Shown in pieces: positions 17,601 to 25,861 of a DNA stretch of 64,000 nt. The notes under the pieces were generated by a model. The model had not been told where the DNA came from and did no database searches. It saw only the letters and a list, made by a program, of their open reading frames with translations. The translations under genes and the position numbers were made by a program. Within the stretch, counting starts at the first letter, position 1. The number at the start of each line of letters is the position of its first letter. This DNA comes from Nocardia sp. BMG51109 (lineage in GTDB: Bacteria > Actinomycetota > Actinomycetes > Mycobacteriales > Mycobacteriaceae), in the NCBI RefSeq assembly GCF_000526215.1, contig NZ_JAFQ01000004.1, forward strand, positions 1,240,001 to 1,304,000. The letters run 5' to 3'.

Positions 17601-18285
17601 ATGGCATCGTCCTACCGTGGCGTGAAGAACCGCATCGCCTTCGACCGCGGTGAGCTTCTGAGCAAGCTCGTCACCCCGTCCAATGTCATGGATCGCCTGG
17701 CCGAGCGCTACGCCGACCCCCACGGCGAACTCAACAGGTGGGTGGACGAGCTGCGGGTGACCACCGGCGAGAGCATCCCGTACTTCGACCCTCGAGCCGG
17801 GTCCGACGGTGCCAAAGTGCTGATGCTGCTGCAGGATCCGTCCGACGCCGCCGATGGCGAGTCCGGCCTCATCAGCCTGCACAACAACGACCAGACCGCC
17901 CACCACGTGCACCAACTGTGTGAAGAGACAGGTCTGCGCTACGCCGATTATATCCCCTGAAACGTCATCCCATGGTGGGTCGCCAATCCCACGAAGGGGA
18001 ACCGGTCTCACGCCGCCGAAGCTCAACGCGCCCGGCCCTACCTCAAGGAAGTGGTCGACCTCCTGCCCGGTGACCTCGCGGCGGTCATCGTCATGGGAAA
18101 GTCGCAGACCTGGCCCGCCTGGGAAGCTGCAGTGGGACAGAACCATCCCAAATTCCGCGATACCGAGGTGCTGTTCACGGCCAACCCCGGCCCGCAGGCG
18201 GTCCACCAGATCGACAAGGACCGGCCATCGCAATCGCGACCACATTGCGGCCGCCTTCTCCCACGTTGCGAGGGTGATCCGATGA
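17601..18285 (+). pseudogene. Uracil-DNA glycosylase-like gene, broken by a stop and a frameshift
   Basis: The first 120 codons encode a glycosylase-like protein (VLMLLQDPSDAADGESGLIS, HNNDQTAHHVHQLCEETGL, YADYIP). The next codon is TGA at 17958-17960 exactly where the family has Trp (YIPWNVIPWW); after it the same frame continues NVIPWWVANPTKGN and AAVIVMGKSQTWPAW. A second lesion, a frameshift near 18215, moves the tail to the frame ending DHIAAAFSHVARVIR and stopping at 18285. The IS1380 element lies 35 bp upstream of the ATG and probably removed the promoter. Enzymes of this group excise uracil from DNA. Its former stop overlaps the next gene by ATGA. Confidence 0.75.
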
Positions 18286-18884
18286 ACCGCAACGTGCCGC
18301 CCGGCGCCAACGGCGAACCACCGCAGCCCAGCACCAGTCTCGATCTCGAGGAGGAAGCGGCAGCCGCTGACGAACGACCCGACTACCTGGAGAAGTCGGT
18401 CGACTCCGCACGCATGGGCAAAGCAGCCGAGTACCTGGTCGCCGCCATCTGCATCCTGGCCACCCGCGGCCAGCTGAACGTCTCCACCTCGATCGTCGAC
18501 GATGAAGGCGTCGACCTCGTGTTCCACTTGCGCGATCACACCACCACGCTGGCCGTCCAGGTCAAGGCACAAATGTCAGATGGCTCCGTCGCCACCCGCG
18601 GCCGGCTCCAGGCGCAGATCCGCCAGGCCACCTTTCGACCCAGAGACGACCTGGATCTGCTCTTCATTCTCGTCGACATCGAGCACGGCACCCTCAGCGC
18701 GGCCTGGCTGGTGCCCAGCCAAGACTTCGACCAGTTCAAGGGCACCCCAACGACGCGGGGCACCCTGCGCTTCTCCGCATCGGCGAACCCTGAGAGCCAG
18801 GACAAGTGGTCACGCTACCGATTGAGCGCGGCGGAGCTACCGGGGAGGATTGCGGAGCAGGTGCAGGGGTTGGAGTCAAGGTAA
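18282..18884 (+). CDS. Nuclease-like protein (DUF4365-like)
   Basis: A 200-residue protein, ATG 18282 overlapping the old stop of the glycosylase gene. After a low-complexity acidic N terminus comes MGKAAEYLVAAICILATRG, then DDEGVDLVFHLRDHTTTLAVQVKAQ: an Asp in a strand followed by the Gln-Val-Lys strand of PD-(D/E)XK endonuclease-like domains. DLLFILVDIE and AAWLVPSQDFDQF continue the fold. DUF4365-type proteins are small nucleases found in defence islands. Pairing with a uracil-DNA glycosylase by overlap suggests the two once acted together; the partner is now broken. The gene itself looks intact but may have lost its promoter to the IS. Confidence 0.6.
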   Translation: MNRNVPPGANGEPPQPSTSLDLEEEAAAADERPDYLEKSVDSARMGKAAEYLVAAICILATRGQLNVSTSIVDDEGVDLVFHLRDHTTTLAVQVKAQMSDGSVATRGRLQAQIRQATFRPRDDLDLLFILVDIEHGTLSAAWLVPSQDFDQFKGTPTTRGTLRFSASANPESQDKWSRYRLSAAELPGRIAEQVQGLESR

Positions 18885-18980
18885 CGTAGTAACTCACAAG
18901 TCTCAGCAGCCATCGCTTATGTGATTTAAGATTAATAGAACATCCTAATTCTAGTGTAAATTTAGTGGTAAACAAATTCA

Positions 18981-19030
18981 TCGCTGCGGCCCGTTCCCGT
19001 CAATATATTGCCTGCAACGGGCCGCAGCGA
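18981..19030. repeat. 15-bp perfect inverted repeat with 20-nt loop
   Basis: TCGCTGCGGCCCGTT (18981-18995) pairs perfectly with AACGGGCCGCAGCGA (19016-19030). The loop contains AATATATT. There is no T tract after it, so it is not a standard intrinsic terminator. It could be a structured RNA, a protein-binding palindrome or an element end. Confidence 0.7.
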
Positions 19031-20125
19031 ATTGTGCGGCTTCCATGTTGCCAGGAGAAGCGCCGTGCACAAATATTCCCAGAAAAGTGCGCAGAGCTGA
19101 GTTCGCGTTCGGCTTCTATTATATCGCACATTACGGCCTGGCAACCAATAACAAACGCCCTGCATGAAGTACGGCTACCGGCCCGATCCGATGATGGATC
19201 GGACAGCGAACGACATCGACACACTCATGCCGACGAAGGTCGTCACCGGCGCCGTTTCAAGGCGAGGTTTCTGATCCATAAGAACCTCCTTTATTTCAAC
19301 CTGCCCGACAGACCAATCGGTCTTGATTTCATCTTCGTCGGACCATAAAATTCATGGTTATTGTAGAAGATCGTTAGTCTAACGACGTACAACGAGTAGT
19401 GGTAGATGCCCTAGCGTCCAGCAAGTATTCCTCCGCTAGCGCACCATTCCTTTTGATACTGATTAGTAAGATGCGACACTACTCTGCTCATGTCAGACTC
19501 AGGATCGTCCCACATCCCCAAAGCGTGCTCGGAGCGTTCCAAGAGAGGCAGAGGCGACCAATGAAAAACCCTAGGAACACAGGTACTTCAGCTACCAACC
19601 CGACGAACGACAGCAAGGCTGTTCGCGTGTTTGAGGGAATTGGTGCCCGCTTGACGTTATTGGGTGTGTGAATGCTAACCATTCTAGGGTTCGCCATCGC
19701 CAGCCAAGCCGTGGTCGCAACAATTTAGCGGGACAGACGCCCTGGCTGGTGACGGGCGGGTATCTTATGCTGACGTCCGGAGCTGCTATTGCAATAGTAT
19801 TACGACTTCCGCAGATATTGGACGGGGTCGCGAAGATCGTAGCGACGCATAACGAGTCACTGGTCGTACTGTGGCCCGATAGCCGTCGAGTGGGTGTCGA
19901 ACGGACAAAGATGGCGTCCAGGCGAAGGCGAACTCAAGACGGCGGCGCAAAGATGGCATGCAACCGACACCGCCGTACGCCGGCACCTTCAACGGTCCAC
20001 TCACGGAAATCACGGACCGCCAACGTAACCGAAATGCGCAGGTCAAACGGTTGCCCGGATGCGAGGCCCCTAGATGACACGAAACATGGGCAACCGAGCC
20101 GCGGATCCGCCCGAAATCGGGATCG

Positions 20126-20200
20126 GCCGACATCGGAGCCATCCGCCTGCCATTTCAACAACGCGGCAAGCGCCTTCGCCTGCGCGGCGGCGATGCGCTC
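20126..20200 (-). repeat. Dispersed repeat B, copy 2
   Basis: 75 bp matching 12916-12990 ungapped; on the minus strand it encodes the same ERIAAAQAKALAALLKWQAD helix. It lies just beyond the stop of the AbiEii-like gene, in another frame. Next to it (20077-20096) is ACACGAAACATGGGCAACCG, nearly identical to part of repeat A in the opposite orientation. Confidence 0.65.
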
Positions 20201-20213
20201 TTCGTCCGCGCCG

Positions 20214-20963
20214 TCACTCCGCAACTCGCGCCCAGGCCTCCCGAACCGTGGCCAGCGCGGTCTCGGCCGTAATCGCCAGTCGGGTCTGCCCGGCCAATTG
20301 TGCGTTCCAGTCGTCCTCGGGCGGTGCGTGATCGAACAATTGTGGGGCGGGGAGCCGGTTGGTCGGGCCGTATCTCCGGTACCACGCTCCCGCGGCGGCG
20401 TCGATCGCGCCGATGTCGTTCAGCGCCCACAGATCCCAGAGGTCGCGTGGTGCGTGCCGGTCGTGCCATGTGGCCGTCTTCCCCGCGACGAAGGCCGGCA
20501 ACGTGGGCACGAACAGTTCGGCCGGTGGCGCGTCGCTGTATCGCTGCTCGAGTCCGCGGAGTTCGGCAGGCCACACCGTTCGGCCGCGGGCCGACAGCAA
20601 CTGGATCTTCACGGACATACCGGAGGCGGTGCGAAGGGTGGCGCCTCCGGTATCCGGGACATTGCTCAGCGACGGTGCCCATTCCAGCCGACCGTGGCTC
20701 CGCGCGACCGATCGCGGCAGAGCGGTGTCGAGTTCGGCCGCCAGTGCCGTGCGATTGTCCAGAGCGACCAGGTCGATGTCTTCGCTGAGCCTGCCGTTCA
20801 CCAGATGTGTACGCGCAAGGGCGGTTCCGCCGATGAAGTGCAGGCGGTCGCCGAACCTTTTGCTGATTGCCGCCAACAGATGAGATATCAGATGGTCGCG
20901 CTCCACCTGCTCCGGCGAAACTCCGAATCGAGTTGCTACGCTGTCACGTTCATCGATGTTCAT
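20214..20963 (-). CDS. AbiEii-like nucleotidyltransferase toxin
   Basis: A 249-residue member of the AbiEii/AbiGii toxin family (nucleotidyltransferase fold). The start ATG 20963 (MNIDERDSVATRFG) overlaps the antitoxin gene by 14 bp. The diagnostic block LHFIGGTALARTHLVNGRLSEDIDL carries the GG-T-AL and Ser-x-Asp-x-Asp catalytic motif; GKTATWHDRHAPRDLWDLWAL is the second conserved block, whose first residues include the GK and RD-LDL-like motif. Family members transfer nucleotides to RNA and arrest growth, giving phage abortive infection as a type IV toxin-antitoxin system. Length and motifs look intact. Confidence 0.88.
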   Translation of the reverse strand: MNIDERDSVATRFGVSPEQVERDHLISHLLAAISKRFGDRLHFIGGTALARTHLVNGRLSEDIDLVALDNRTALAAELDTALPRSVARSHGRLEWAPSLSNVPDTGGATLRTASGMSVKIQLLSARGRTVWPAELRGLEQRYSDAPPAELFVPTLPAFVAGKTATWHDRHAPRDLWDLWALNDIGAIDAAAGAWYRRYGPTNRLPAPQLFDHAPPEDDWNAQLAGQTRLAITAETALATVREAWARVAE

Positions 20964-21627
20964 GCCCCGCCCAACTTTCCACACGCCGAAGCGCCACTCC
21001 CAGACGCTGTTCCGCGGCTAGTTGCATGAGCCGCGCCGAATCGCTGCGGCGGTAGAGGGTCTCGATCGCCGGGCGAACCTCTGCCTCGGCATTGCCCAGC
21101 TCCGGACGCCGGGCAAGATCGAGCACAGTCTGCTCCGGCGTCGTGACCAGCGCAGGACCCAGCGGCGTTTCGACCCGCTCCGCGTCGAGTGCCTCGGTAT
21201 CTCGGCGAACGAACCGAACTTGTGCCGAACGGTCGGTCAGTGCGACCGGCCGATGCTGACTCGGAACCGCGACAACCGCGGTCGCCAATGCGCGAGGTAC
21301 GGCTCCCAGCAGACGGGCCGCGCTGATACCCATGACAACGACCTGACCCGCCCCGTAGATCGATGATCCTATACCCGCGGCAGCCGCCTCGAGGCCGGGC
21401 AGCCAGGTCCGGCCGACGTAATCCGGCGGGACGATGATGTAGTAGCCGTGAGCAACGCGGTGCAGCACACCCCGCTCGGCAAGCCGCGCGATCTCGGACC
21501 GCGGTTGGGCATAGATGCCGGCCAAGTCCTGCGGCCGCACGGTTCGAAGCGGCGCCCGCCAGAGCTCACTCGGCAGCAAGGTGCTGCGGCGCTCGACCAC
21601 CCGCACCACCTCCTCGATAGTATGCAT
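20950..21627 (-). CDS. AbiEi-like antitoxin and transcriptional repressor
   Basis: A 225-residue protein with an N-terminal winged helix (RPQDLAGIYAQPRSEIARLAERGVLHRVAHGYYIIVP) and a helical C-terminal domain with TPEQTVLDLARRPELGNAEAE, the pattern of AbiEi-type antitoxins. It is cotranscribed with and overlaps the toxin gene. AbiEi proteins neutralise the toxin without direct complex formation and repress the operon by binding inverted repeats in the promoter; such a repeat covers the start codon here. The ATG at 21627 is used, with almost no leader space after the operator, so transcripts may be leaderless. Confidence 0.85.
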   Translation of the reverse strand: MHTIEEVVRVVERRSTLLPSELWRAPLRTVRPQDLAGIYAQPRSEIARLAERGVLHRVAHGYYIIVPPDYVGRTWLPGLEAAAAGIGSSIYGAGQVVVMGISAARLLGAVPRALATAVVAVPSQHRPVALTDRSAQVRFVRRDTEALDAERVETPLGPALVTTPEQTVLDLARRPELGNAEAEVRPAIETLYRRSDSARLMQLAAEQRLGVALRRVESWAGHEHR

Positions 21628-21659
21628 TTCGTAGGCTATTAACCAACGGAATGCATACT
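21619..21659. promoter_or_regulatory. Inverted-repeat operator of the AbiE operon
   Basis: AGTATGCATTTCGT (21619-21632) and ACGGAATGCATACT (21646-21659) are inverted with one mismatch, separated by 13 bp. The left arm includes the antitoxin ATG (21627-21625). The AT-rich centre would contain the promoter -10. This fits cooperative binding by the antitoxin. Confidence 0.75.
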
Positions 21660-21743
21660 ACCAAACCATCGCCTGCTTCCTAGTCCACTGTCCGGACTTG
21701 GCGCCGGCTGCGGTTGCCGACGGACACAGTGCGATCGGAAGCA

Positions 21744-21818
21744 CTCAGACCGGGTACACATCCGCGATGACCAGGCGTTTTCCAGTTGCCCATGTTTTGC
21801 GCGCCCCGCCGGGGGCAC
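21744..21818 (+). repeat. Dispersed repeat A, copy 3
   Basis: Begins CTCAGACCGGGTACACATC and continues ATGACCAGGCGTTTTCCAG, GTTGCCCATGTTTTGCG, CCCGCCGGGGGCACG. Here it runs straight into the zinc-finger part of the decayed integrase, giving the best clue to its origin. Confidence 0.7.
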
Positions 21819-22447
21819 GCATCCGCGGACCGACTTCTGCTACGAGTGCATGCCCGGCCGGCGGGTGACGCCACCGCCGTGCCGTCGGTGCGGACGAGTT
21901 GATGGCTACTACTCGGCCGGTCTGTGCGACCTGTGCCATCGGCATGCACCCCAGGTCGCGTCCGGCTACCGCGATTGCCACGGCTGGGGCGTGCGGGCTC
22001 AATTCATCCGCCCCGGCCACAGCCGCCATGGTCGCGCTGACCGCATTCCACGCTCTGCGGTCCGGCGATCTGCGCACCATTCGCCTTGCCGACATCCGTT
22101 CGGGCCGACTGTATCTCAGCACTCGTGTCATACCTCTCGCCGAGCCTGTCCGAGTCCGGATCCAAGCCTGGTTGTCCGAGCGCGAACGGCGCTGGCCCCA
22201 TTCGGCTAACCCGTACTTGTTCATCAGCAGGCGCACGGCCGTTTGTGTCGAACCCGTTGGGGTGGCATGGGTTACGCAACGACTCGGACTGACCGCCCAA
22301 GCTATCCGCGAAGACCGGATCCTCGATGAACTGCACGCCACGGGCGGCGACATCCGACGCATCTGCGACCTGTTCGGGCTCGGCATCGCCGGTGCAGCAC
22401 GATACGGCTCCGCGCTGGAGCATCCAGACCTCGCCTATTACAAATAG
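21767..22447 (+). pseudogene. Decayed zinc-finger tyrosine recombinase (integrase)
   Basis: The 5' part encodes paired Cys motifs (DFCYECMPGRR, PPCRRCGRVDGYYSAGLCDLCHRH) in one frame. The 3' part, in another frame up to 22447, encodes the C-terminal half of a tyrosine recombinase-like catalytic domain (ALTAFHALRSGDLRTIRLADI, GRLYLSTRVIPLAEPVR, ANPYLFISRR, then a helical tail). The central part of the enzyme is missing and a frame change separates the halves, so it is dead. It belongs to the same former element family as repeat A. The remaining 250 bp to the AraC gene show nothing. Confidence 0.65.
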
Positions 22448-22702
22448 TGACCGGGAGCTTGTTGGCCACTGTCACACGATGCAGGCTCCGCTCGGGTACC
22501 AACCCAGGTTGGAGGGGAAGCGCCAGTCCCGGGTCAGCCTGATCTCGGGTGCGACTTCGCCACCGCGCCGCTCCTGGCCGTGTGCGATCACCACCGCTGT
22601 GGCGGACGGTTGAGTGAGGCGCGGGCAGTAGCTGCGGACTCAGCTGCGCACAGGCGCGAGAAGTCGATGACCTGGCGGGGACAGGTCGGGGTGGGCCGCG
22701 TG

Positions 22703-23656
22703 TTACGGCTCGCTGCTGTCTGCCGAATTCCGCCATTGCCGCGGTGTCATTCCGTAGGCCGCGCGGAAGCGGCGGCCGAAGTGGGACGGGTCACGGAAAC
22801 CCCATCGCTGCGCAATCACGGCGATGGGCCGGTGGCGGTGTTCCGGGTTGGCGAGCTCGCAGCGGGCTCGATGCAGGCGTTGGCCGATGATCCATTGTCC
22901 GAGGCCGAAATCGGCTTGCGCACACAGCTTGTAGAGGTAGCGCAGAGAGATGTTGTGCGCGCGGGCGATTCGAGGCGGGTCCAGGTCCGGGTCGGTCAGA
23001 TGCCGGCGCACGTACCCGCGGATCTCGGTCAGCAGAACCTCCGCCGGAAGCGCTGCCCCGTCACCGTTTCCGGTGGTTATGGAGATGATCAGGGCACGCA
23101 CCAGTTCGGTGCAGACATCGCCGAGTTCCCGTGTGGCGGGATCGGCGTGCAGCGTGTCCGCGGACCCCACCATCCAGGCAATGTGATTGGCCACCATCGG
23201 GGAGAGTGGGCTGTCTTCCGGTCGGACGATGGCACGCCGGATCGTCTCGGCCGGCAGACCGAGCACATCCAGCGGAACCTGCAGGGCGGTGGCACCGCAC
23301 GAATAGAGGTCGTAGGGCAGGTTGAGATCGACCCAGAACAAGGACCCCGGTACCAGCGTGTGCTGGACCTCCGCCTGGCCGAGCCGGGCAGTGTTGACCT
23401 CCTGGATGTTGATCCCCAGCATGGGGCTCGGGGATGTTCGTATTCGCTTGGTGGTTCGCACAAGCCGAAGGCCGGATGCCCGAACCCGGGTGAGGCTGGC
23501 TCTGCCGAATTCCCATGCGTCCACACGCGCTTGCACCGTCCCGCCCGGGCCCGAGACGGTCACATGGGACGGTGCCGACGCCTGTTGCATCACGACGGAC
23601 GTGAATTCGGCGCGCTCACGCGGCTCAACCATGTCGGTGTCGAGCATGAGTGCCAT
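22703..23656 (-). CDS. AraC/XylS-family transcriptional regulator
   Basis: A 317-residue regulator. The C-terminal 100 residues form the double helix-turn-helix domain (RIARAHNISLRYLYKLCAQADFGLGQWIIGQRLHRARCELA, then IAVIAQRWGFRDPSHFGRRFRAAYGMTPRQWR). The N-terminal 190 residues match the AraC-binding-like (CupA-type) ligand domain of this actinobacterial group (VDLNLPYDLYSCG, LVPGSLFWV). ATG 23656 follows GAGGAAG. The target is unknown; no clear partner enzyme is next to it, as the flanks are a dead integrase and an orphan small gene. Confidence 0.88.
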   Translation of the reverse strand: MALMLDTDMVEPRERAEFTSVVMQQASAPSHVTVSGPGGTVQARVDAWEFGRASLTRVRASGLRLVRTTKRIRTSPSPMLGINIQEVNTARLGQAEVQHTLVPGSLFWVDLNLPYDLYSCGATALQVPLDVLGLPAETIRRAIVRPEDSPLSPMVANHIAWMVGSADTLHADPATRELGDVCTELVRALIISITTGNGDGAALPAEVLLTEIRGYVRRHLTDPDLDPPRIARAHNISLRYLYKLCAQADFGLGQWIIGQRLHRARCELANPEHRHRPIAVIAQRWGFRDPSHFGRRFRAAYGMTPRQWRNSADSSEP

Positions 23657-23850
23657 GGTGCTTCCTCATTCATCCAGGCGAGCGGTTGCGGCACCGGTCG
23701 AAGGGTGTCGCTCCGCTCGGGTTGTGCATTGTCGGCCCAGACGTGGGCACGCACATCCGATTGTCGATTGCTCGCGTTTCGTAGACTTCGAGCGGGCCGG
23801 AGCACCGCCACAGCAACGGAGCCGGGGCGGCCCGGCCCCCGGGAAGCAGT

Positions 23851-24204
23851 TCACGCACGACGGCATAGTTCATCGGATCGTCCACGGAACCCGGGCCGCC
23901 CGTCGGGTAGAGGTCCGATGCGGGCGGTGACGGTGAGCATTGTCCGTGCGGCGTCGCCGATGAGCGTGTCGAGATCGCAGACGACATCGGTGATCGCGTC
24001 CCGCGCGGCTCTGATCTGCTGCGCGGGTAGATCGGGACGGTCGACCGTCCGTCGGATGTGGTGCAGGCGTAGTCCGATGTCGAATAGGTGATGCACCAAC
24101 GGATCAGAGGTTTCGGCTAACACGGCGAGATCATCGACGAGGACAGACAGGGCATCGAACACTCGCTCCGTCGCCGGTGTGTCGCTGGCAGTGGTGTCGC
24201 CCAT
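23851..24204 (-). CDS. Conserved-looking small protein of unknown function
   Basis: A 117-residue protein with an excellent ribosome-binding site (AGGAGGAGG) before ATG 24204. It is helical and acidic at the N terminus (ERVFDALSVLVDDLAVLAETSDPLVHHLFDIGLRLHHIRRTVD) with two further helices, and has a basic C-terminal tail. No domain is recognised. It could be a small regulator partner of the AraC gene 200 bp downstream on the same strand. Confidence 0.55.
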   Translation of the reverse strand: MGDTTASDTPATERVFDALSVLVDDLAVLAETSDPLVHHLFDIGLRLHHIRRTVDRPDLPAQQIRAARDAITDVVCDLDTLIGDAARTMLTVTARIGPLPDGRPGFRGRSDELCRRA

Positions 24205-24628
24205 GACCTCCTCCTAGAGTTCAGGGCGGTTTTTTGGGGGAGGGAGCCGCCATATGGAGTTGAAATGTGCGGCCAAGTGTAGGTGCGGCTTTCCCACGGC
24301 CATAGCATCGACTAGGACCCCTTGACGAGGTCCTCCATACCGCGAGACTCCGCGGACACCGGGCTGCAACAGCCAACGGCGCCGCTCCGACCTCGACAGA
24401 GAGCGGCGCCCACAATCGATCCGCCAACCTTGACAGAGGGCCTCCTCGCCTCGGCCGTATGCGCGTTCCTGGACCGTGCTGGGATTCACCAACACCGTTG
24501 GCGTCCATGTCACCGACCCCGCCATCAGCGTGCCGAACAGTGCTCATCACTCGGCCGGATTGCTCTCAGGCGCAGCGGGTGCGGCGCGGTGCCGCTTCAG
24601 AACGGGAGGATCAGACCCCCACGGATCC
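24205..24628. other. Spacer without recognised features
   Basis: About 420 bp upstream of the small gene above. It should contain that gene's promoter at its left end. Neither strand shows a credible protein, repeat or structured RNA. Confidence 0.5.
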
Positions 24629-24900
24629 CTACTGACAGCCTTCGCGTCGGTTCGTGCCTATTCGCTGAGGTTTCGCAGTTGCAAATAGCAACGAGGGCCC
24701 GAGATCGTCGGCCCGCAACTCCACAACCGTGCGCTTTTCGCCGTTCTGGGTCTCGTACGACCGCTGAACCAGAAGCCCCACCACCACGACCTTCGCACCG
24801 CGGGTGAGGCTTTCGGCGATGTGCTCGCCCAGCGCGTGCCATGCGCTGCAGCGCAGGAACAACGCCTCACCATCGACCCATTCGTTCGACTGGCGATCGA
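24629..24900 (-). pseudogene. ssb: Fragment of a single-stranded DNA-binding protein gene
   Basis: Reads FDRQSNEWVDGEALFLRC, SAWHALGEHIAESLTRGAKV, VVVGLLVQRSYETQNGEKRT, VVELRADDLGPSL and ends with ATAKPQRI: roughly residues 35-110 of an actinobacterial SSB OB-fold. The N-terminal strands and the acidic C-terminal tail are absent, and no start codon precedes it in frame. It is therefore a truncated copy; a functional ssb must be elsewhere. Confidence 0.75.
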
Positions 24901-24904
24901 ACCA

Positions 24905-25125
24905 CAGGCCGCAGCGGCCGACACAGCGAGAGGAGTCGCGGTGCGGGCGCCGAGGGAGTCGGCGGCGATCGAGTCCATCTCGACGGGTACCGGACCACCG
25001 TTCTCCAGTGCGGCGTCGAAGGCCCGGCAGGTCCGCGGCTCGACCGCGACCACGCGCACGCCGTAATGCGCCGCGGCGGTGGCGATCCCGGCGTAGAGCC
25101 CGCCGCCGCCGAGTCTCGGCTGTTG
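24905..25125 (-). pseudogene. Fragment of a PLP-dependent threonine/serine dehydratase gene
   Basis: Encodes LGGGGLYAGIATAAAHYGV, RVVAVEPRTCRAFDAALENG and MDSIAADSLGARTATPLA. The GGGGL phosphate-binding loop and following strands match the middle of fold-type II dehydratases (ilvA-like). Both ends are missing and the right end joins the ssb fragment directly. It is a remnant only. Confidence 0.65.
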
Positions 25126-25175
25126 AACACCGGCGCCAGCGCGAGGAACATGAACGTCACCGGGAGGAGTCGACC

Positions 25176-25682
25176 ATGGGGACAGTCCAGGCTCGCGCAT
25201 CGCGCTCAGGGACGTTCAAGAACGCATTGCAAGCCCACGACTCGACGGCCCTTGCCGCCATCCTGGCACCGGACGTGGTCTTCCACAGTCCGGTGCTCGC
25301 ACGGCTGAAGTTCGTAGGCGCCGACGAAGTATTGCGGGTCTTCGGCGCCCTGTTCGACGGCATCAGAGACGACGAATACACAGCGATCTTCCGCGGAGAT
25401 CACAACGCGGAGATCGTGCAGGGCCGGGCATCGGCCGAAGGCCGGTCGGTCGATGTCATGTTCCTGCTCACCTTCGGCGACAACGACCTCATACGCGACA
25501 TCAGGGTGCTGGTTCGCCCGCTCGCCGGCCTCGGAGCAGTCACCAGCCTCATAGCGACGCGTCTTGCCGCAACCCGGGGGCCGGGGTGGGCCACGACGGC
25601 ACGAATACTCACCAGCCCCGTCAAGGCGATCACGGGAGTAGTAGACGTCATCGCACCCAAGCTCGTCACCCGCACGAGCTGA
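25176..25682 (+). CDS. SnoaL/NTF2-like small protein
   Basis: A 168-residue protein with GGGAGGAG upstream of ATG 25176. The first 110 residues have the NTF2-like cone fold pattern: FKNALQAHDSTALAAILAPDVVFHSPV, FVGADEVLRVFGALFDGI, then beta strands VDVMFLLTFGDNDLIRDIRVLVRPL. A C-terminal extension of about 50 residues ends IAPKLVTRTS. Such proteins act as ketosteroid-isomerase-like enzymes or ligand carriers; the substrate cannot be read. A strong hairpin follows the stop. Confidence 0.75.
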   Translation: MGTVQARASRSGTFKNALQAHDSTALAAILAPDVVFHSPVLARLKFVGADEVLRVFGALFDGIRDDEYTAIFRGDHNAEIVQGRASAEGRSVDVMFLLTFGDNDLIRDIRVLVRPLAGLGAVTSLIATRLAATRGPGWATTARILTSPVKAITGVVDVIAPKLVTRTS

Positions 25683-25714
25683 CCGCAGCCCATCCAGATC
25701 CTCCAGCGCTACAC

Positions 25715-25742
25715 CTCCCCACCATCCGATGGTGGTGGGGAG
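25715..25742. terminator. Hairpin terminator between convergent genes
   Basis: CTCCCCACCA and TGGTGGGGAG are perfectly inverted around an 8-nt loop, placed between the stops of the SnoaL-like and LLM genes. It would serve both directions; there is no T tract, as is common in actinobacteria. Confidence 0.7.
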
Positions 25743-25861
25743 ATCAGCCGAGATCGACTGGCGCCCAATGATTGTGGGGCACTCGCTGGACTGGCACGGC
25801 CGGATGTCCGGGGCACAGCGAGCGGGCGTGGCGAAACGCGCCGTGACGCCGTAGCTGTTGT

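Larger units (their letters stand above)
18885..20213. other. AT-rich spacer
   Basis: 1.3 kb without a confident gene. The part 18890-19450 is clearly more AT-rich than the rest of the window, a sign of foreign origin. It holds a long perfect hairpin (18981-19030) and a short one (CCGATCC/GGATCGG near 19183-19202). A weak 36-codon frame at 19561-19671 (MKNPRNTGTSATN...) follows GAGAGGCAGAGG and abuts short hydrophobic frames, possibly a decayed small membrane protein. Repeat B copy 2 and an inverted piece of repeat A (20077-20096) lie at the right end. Confidence 0.5.

Noticed and set aside
18981..19030. Hairpin considered as an intrinsic terminator or retron RNA
   Set aside because: No T tract and no reverse transcriptase gene nearby; left as an unexplained stem-loop.
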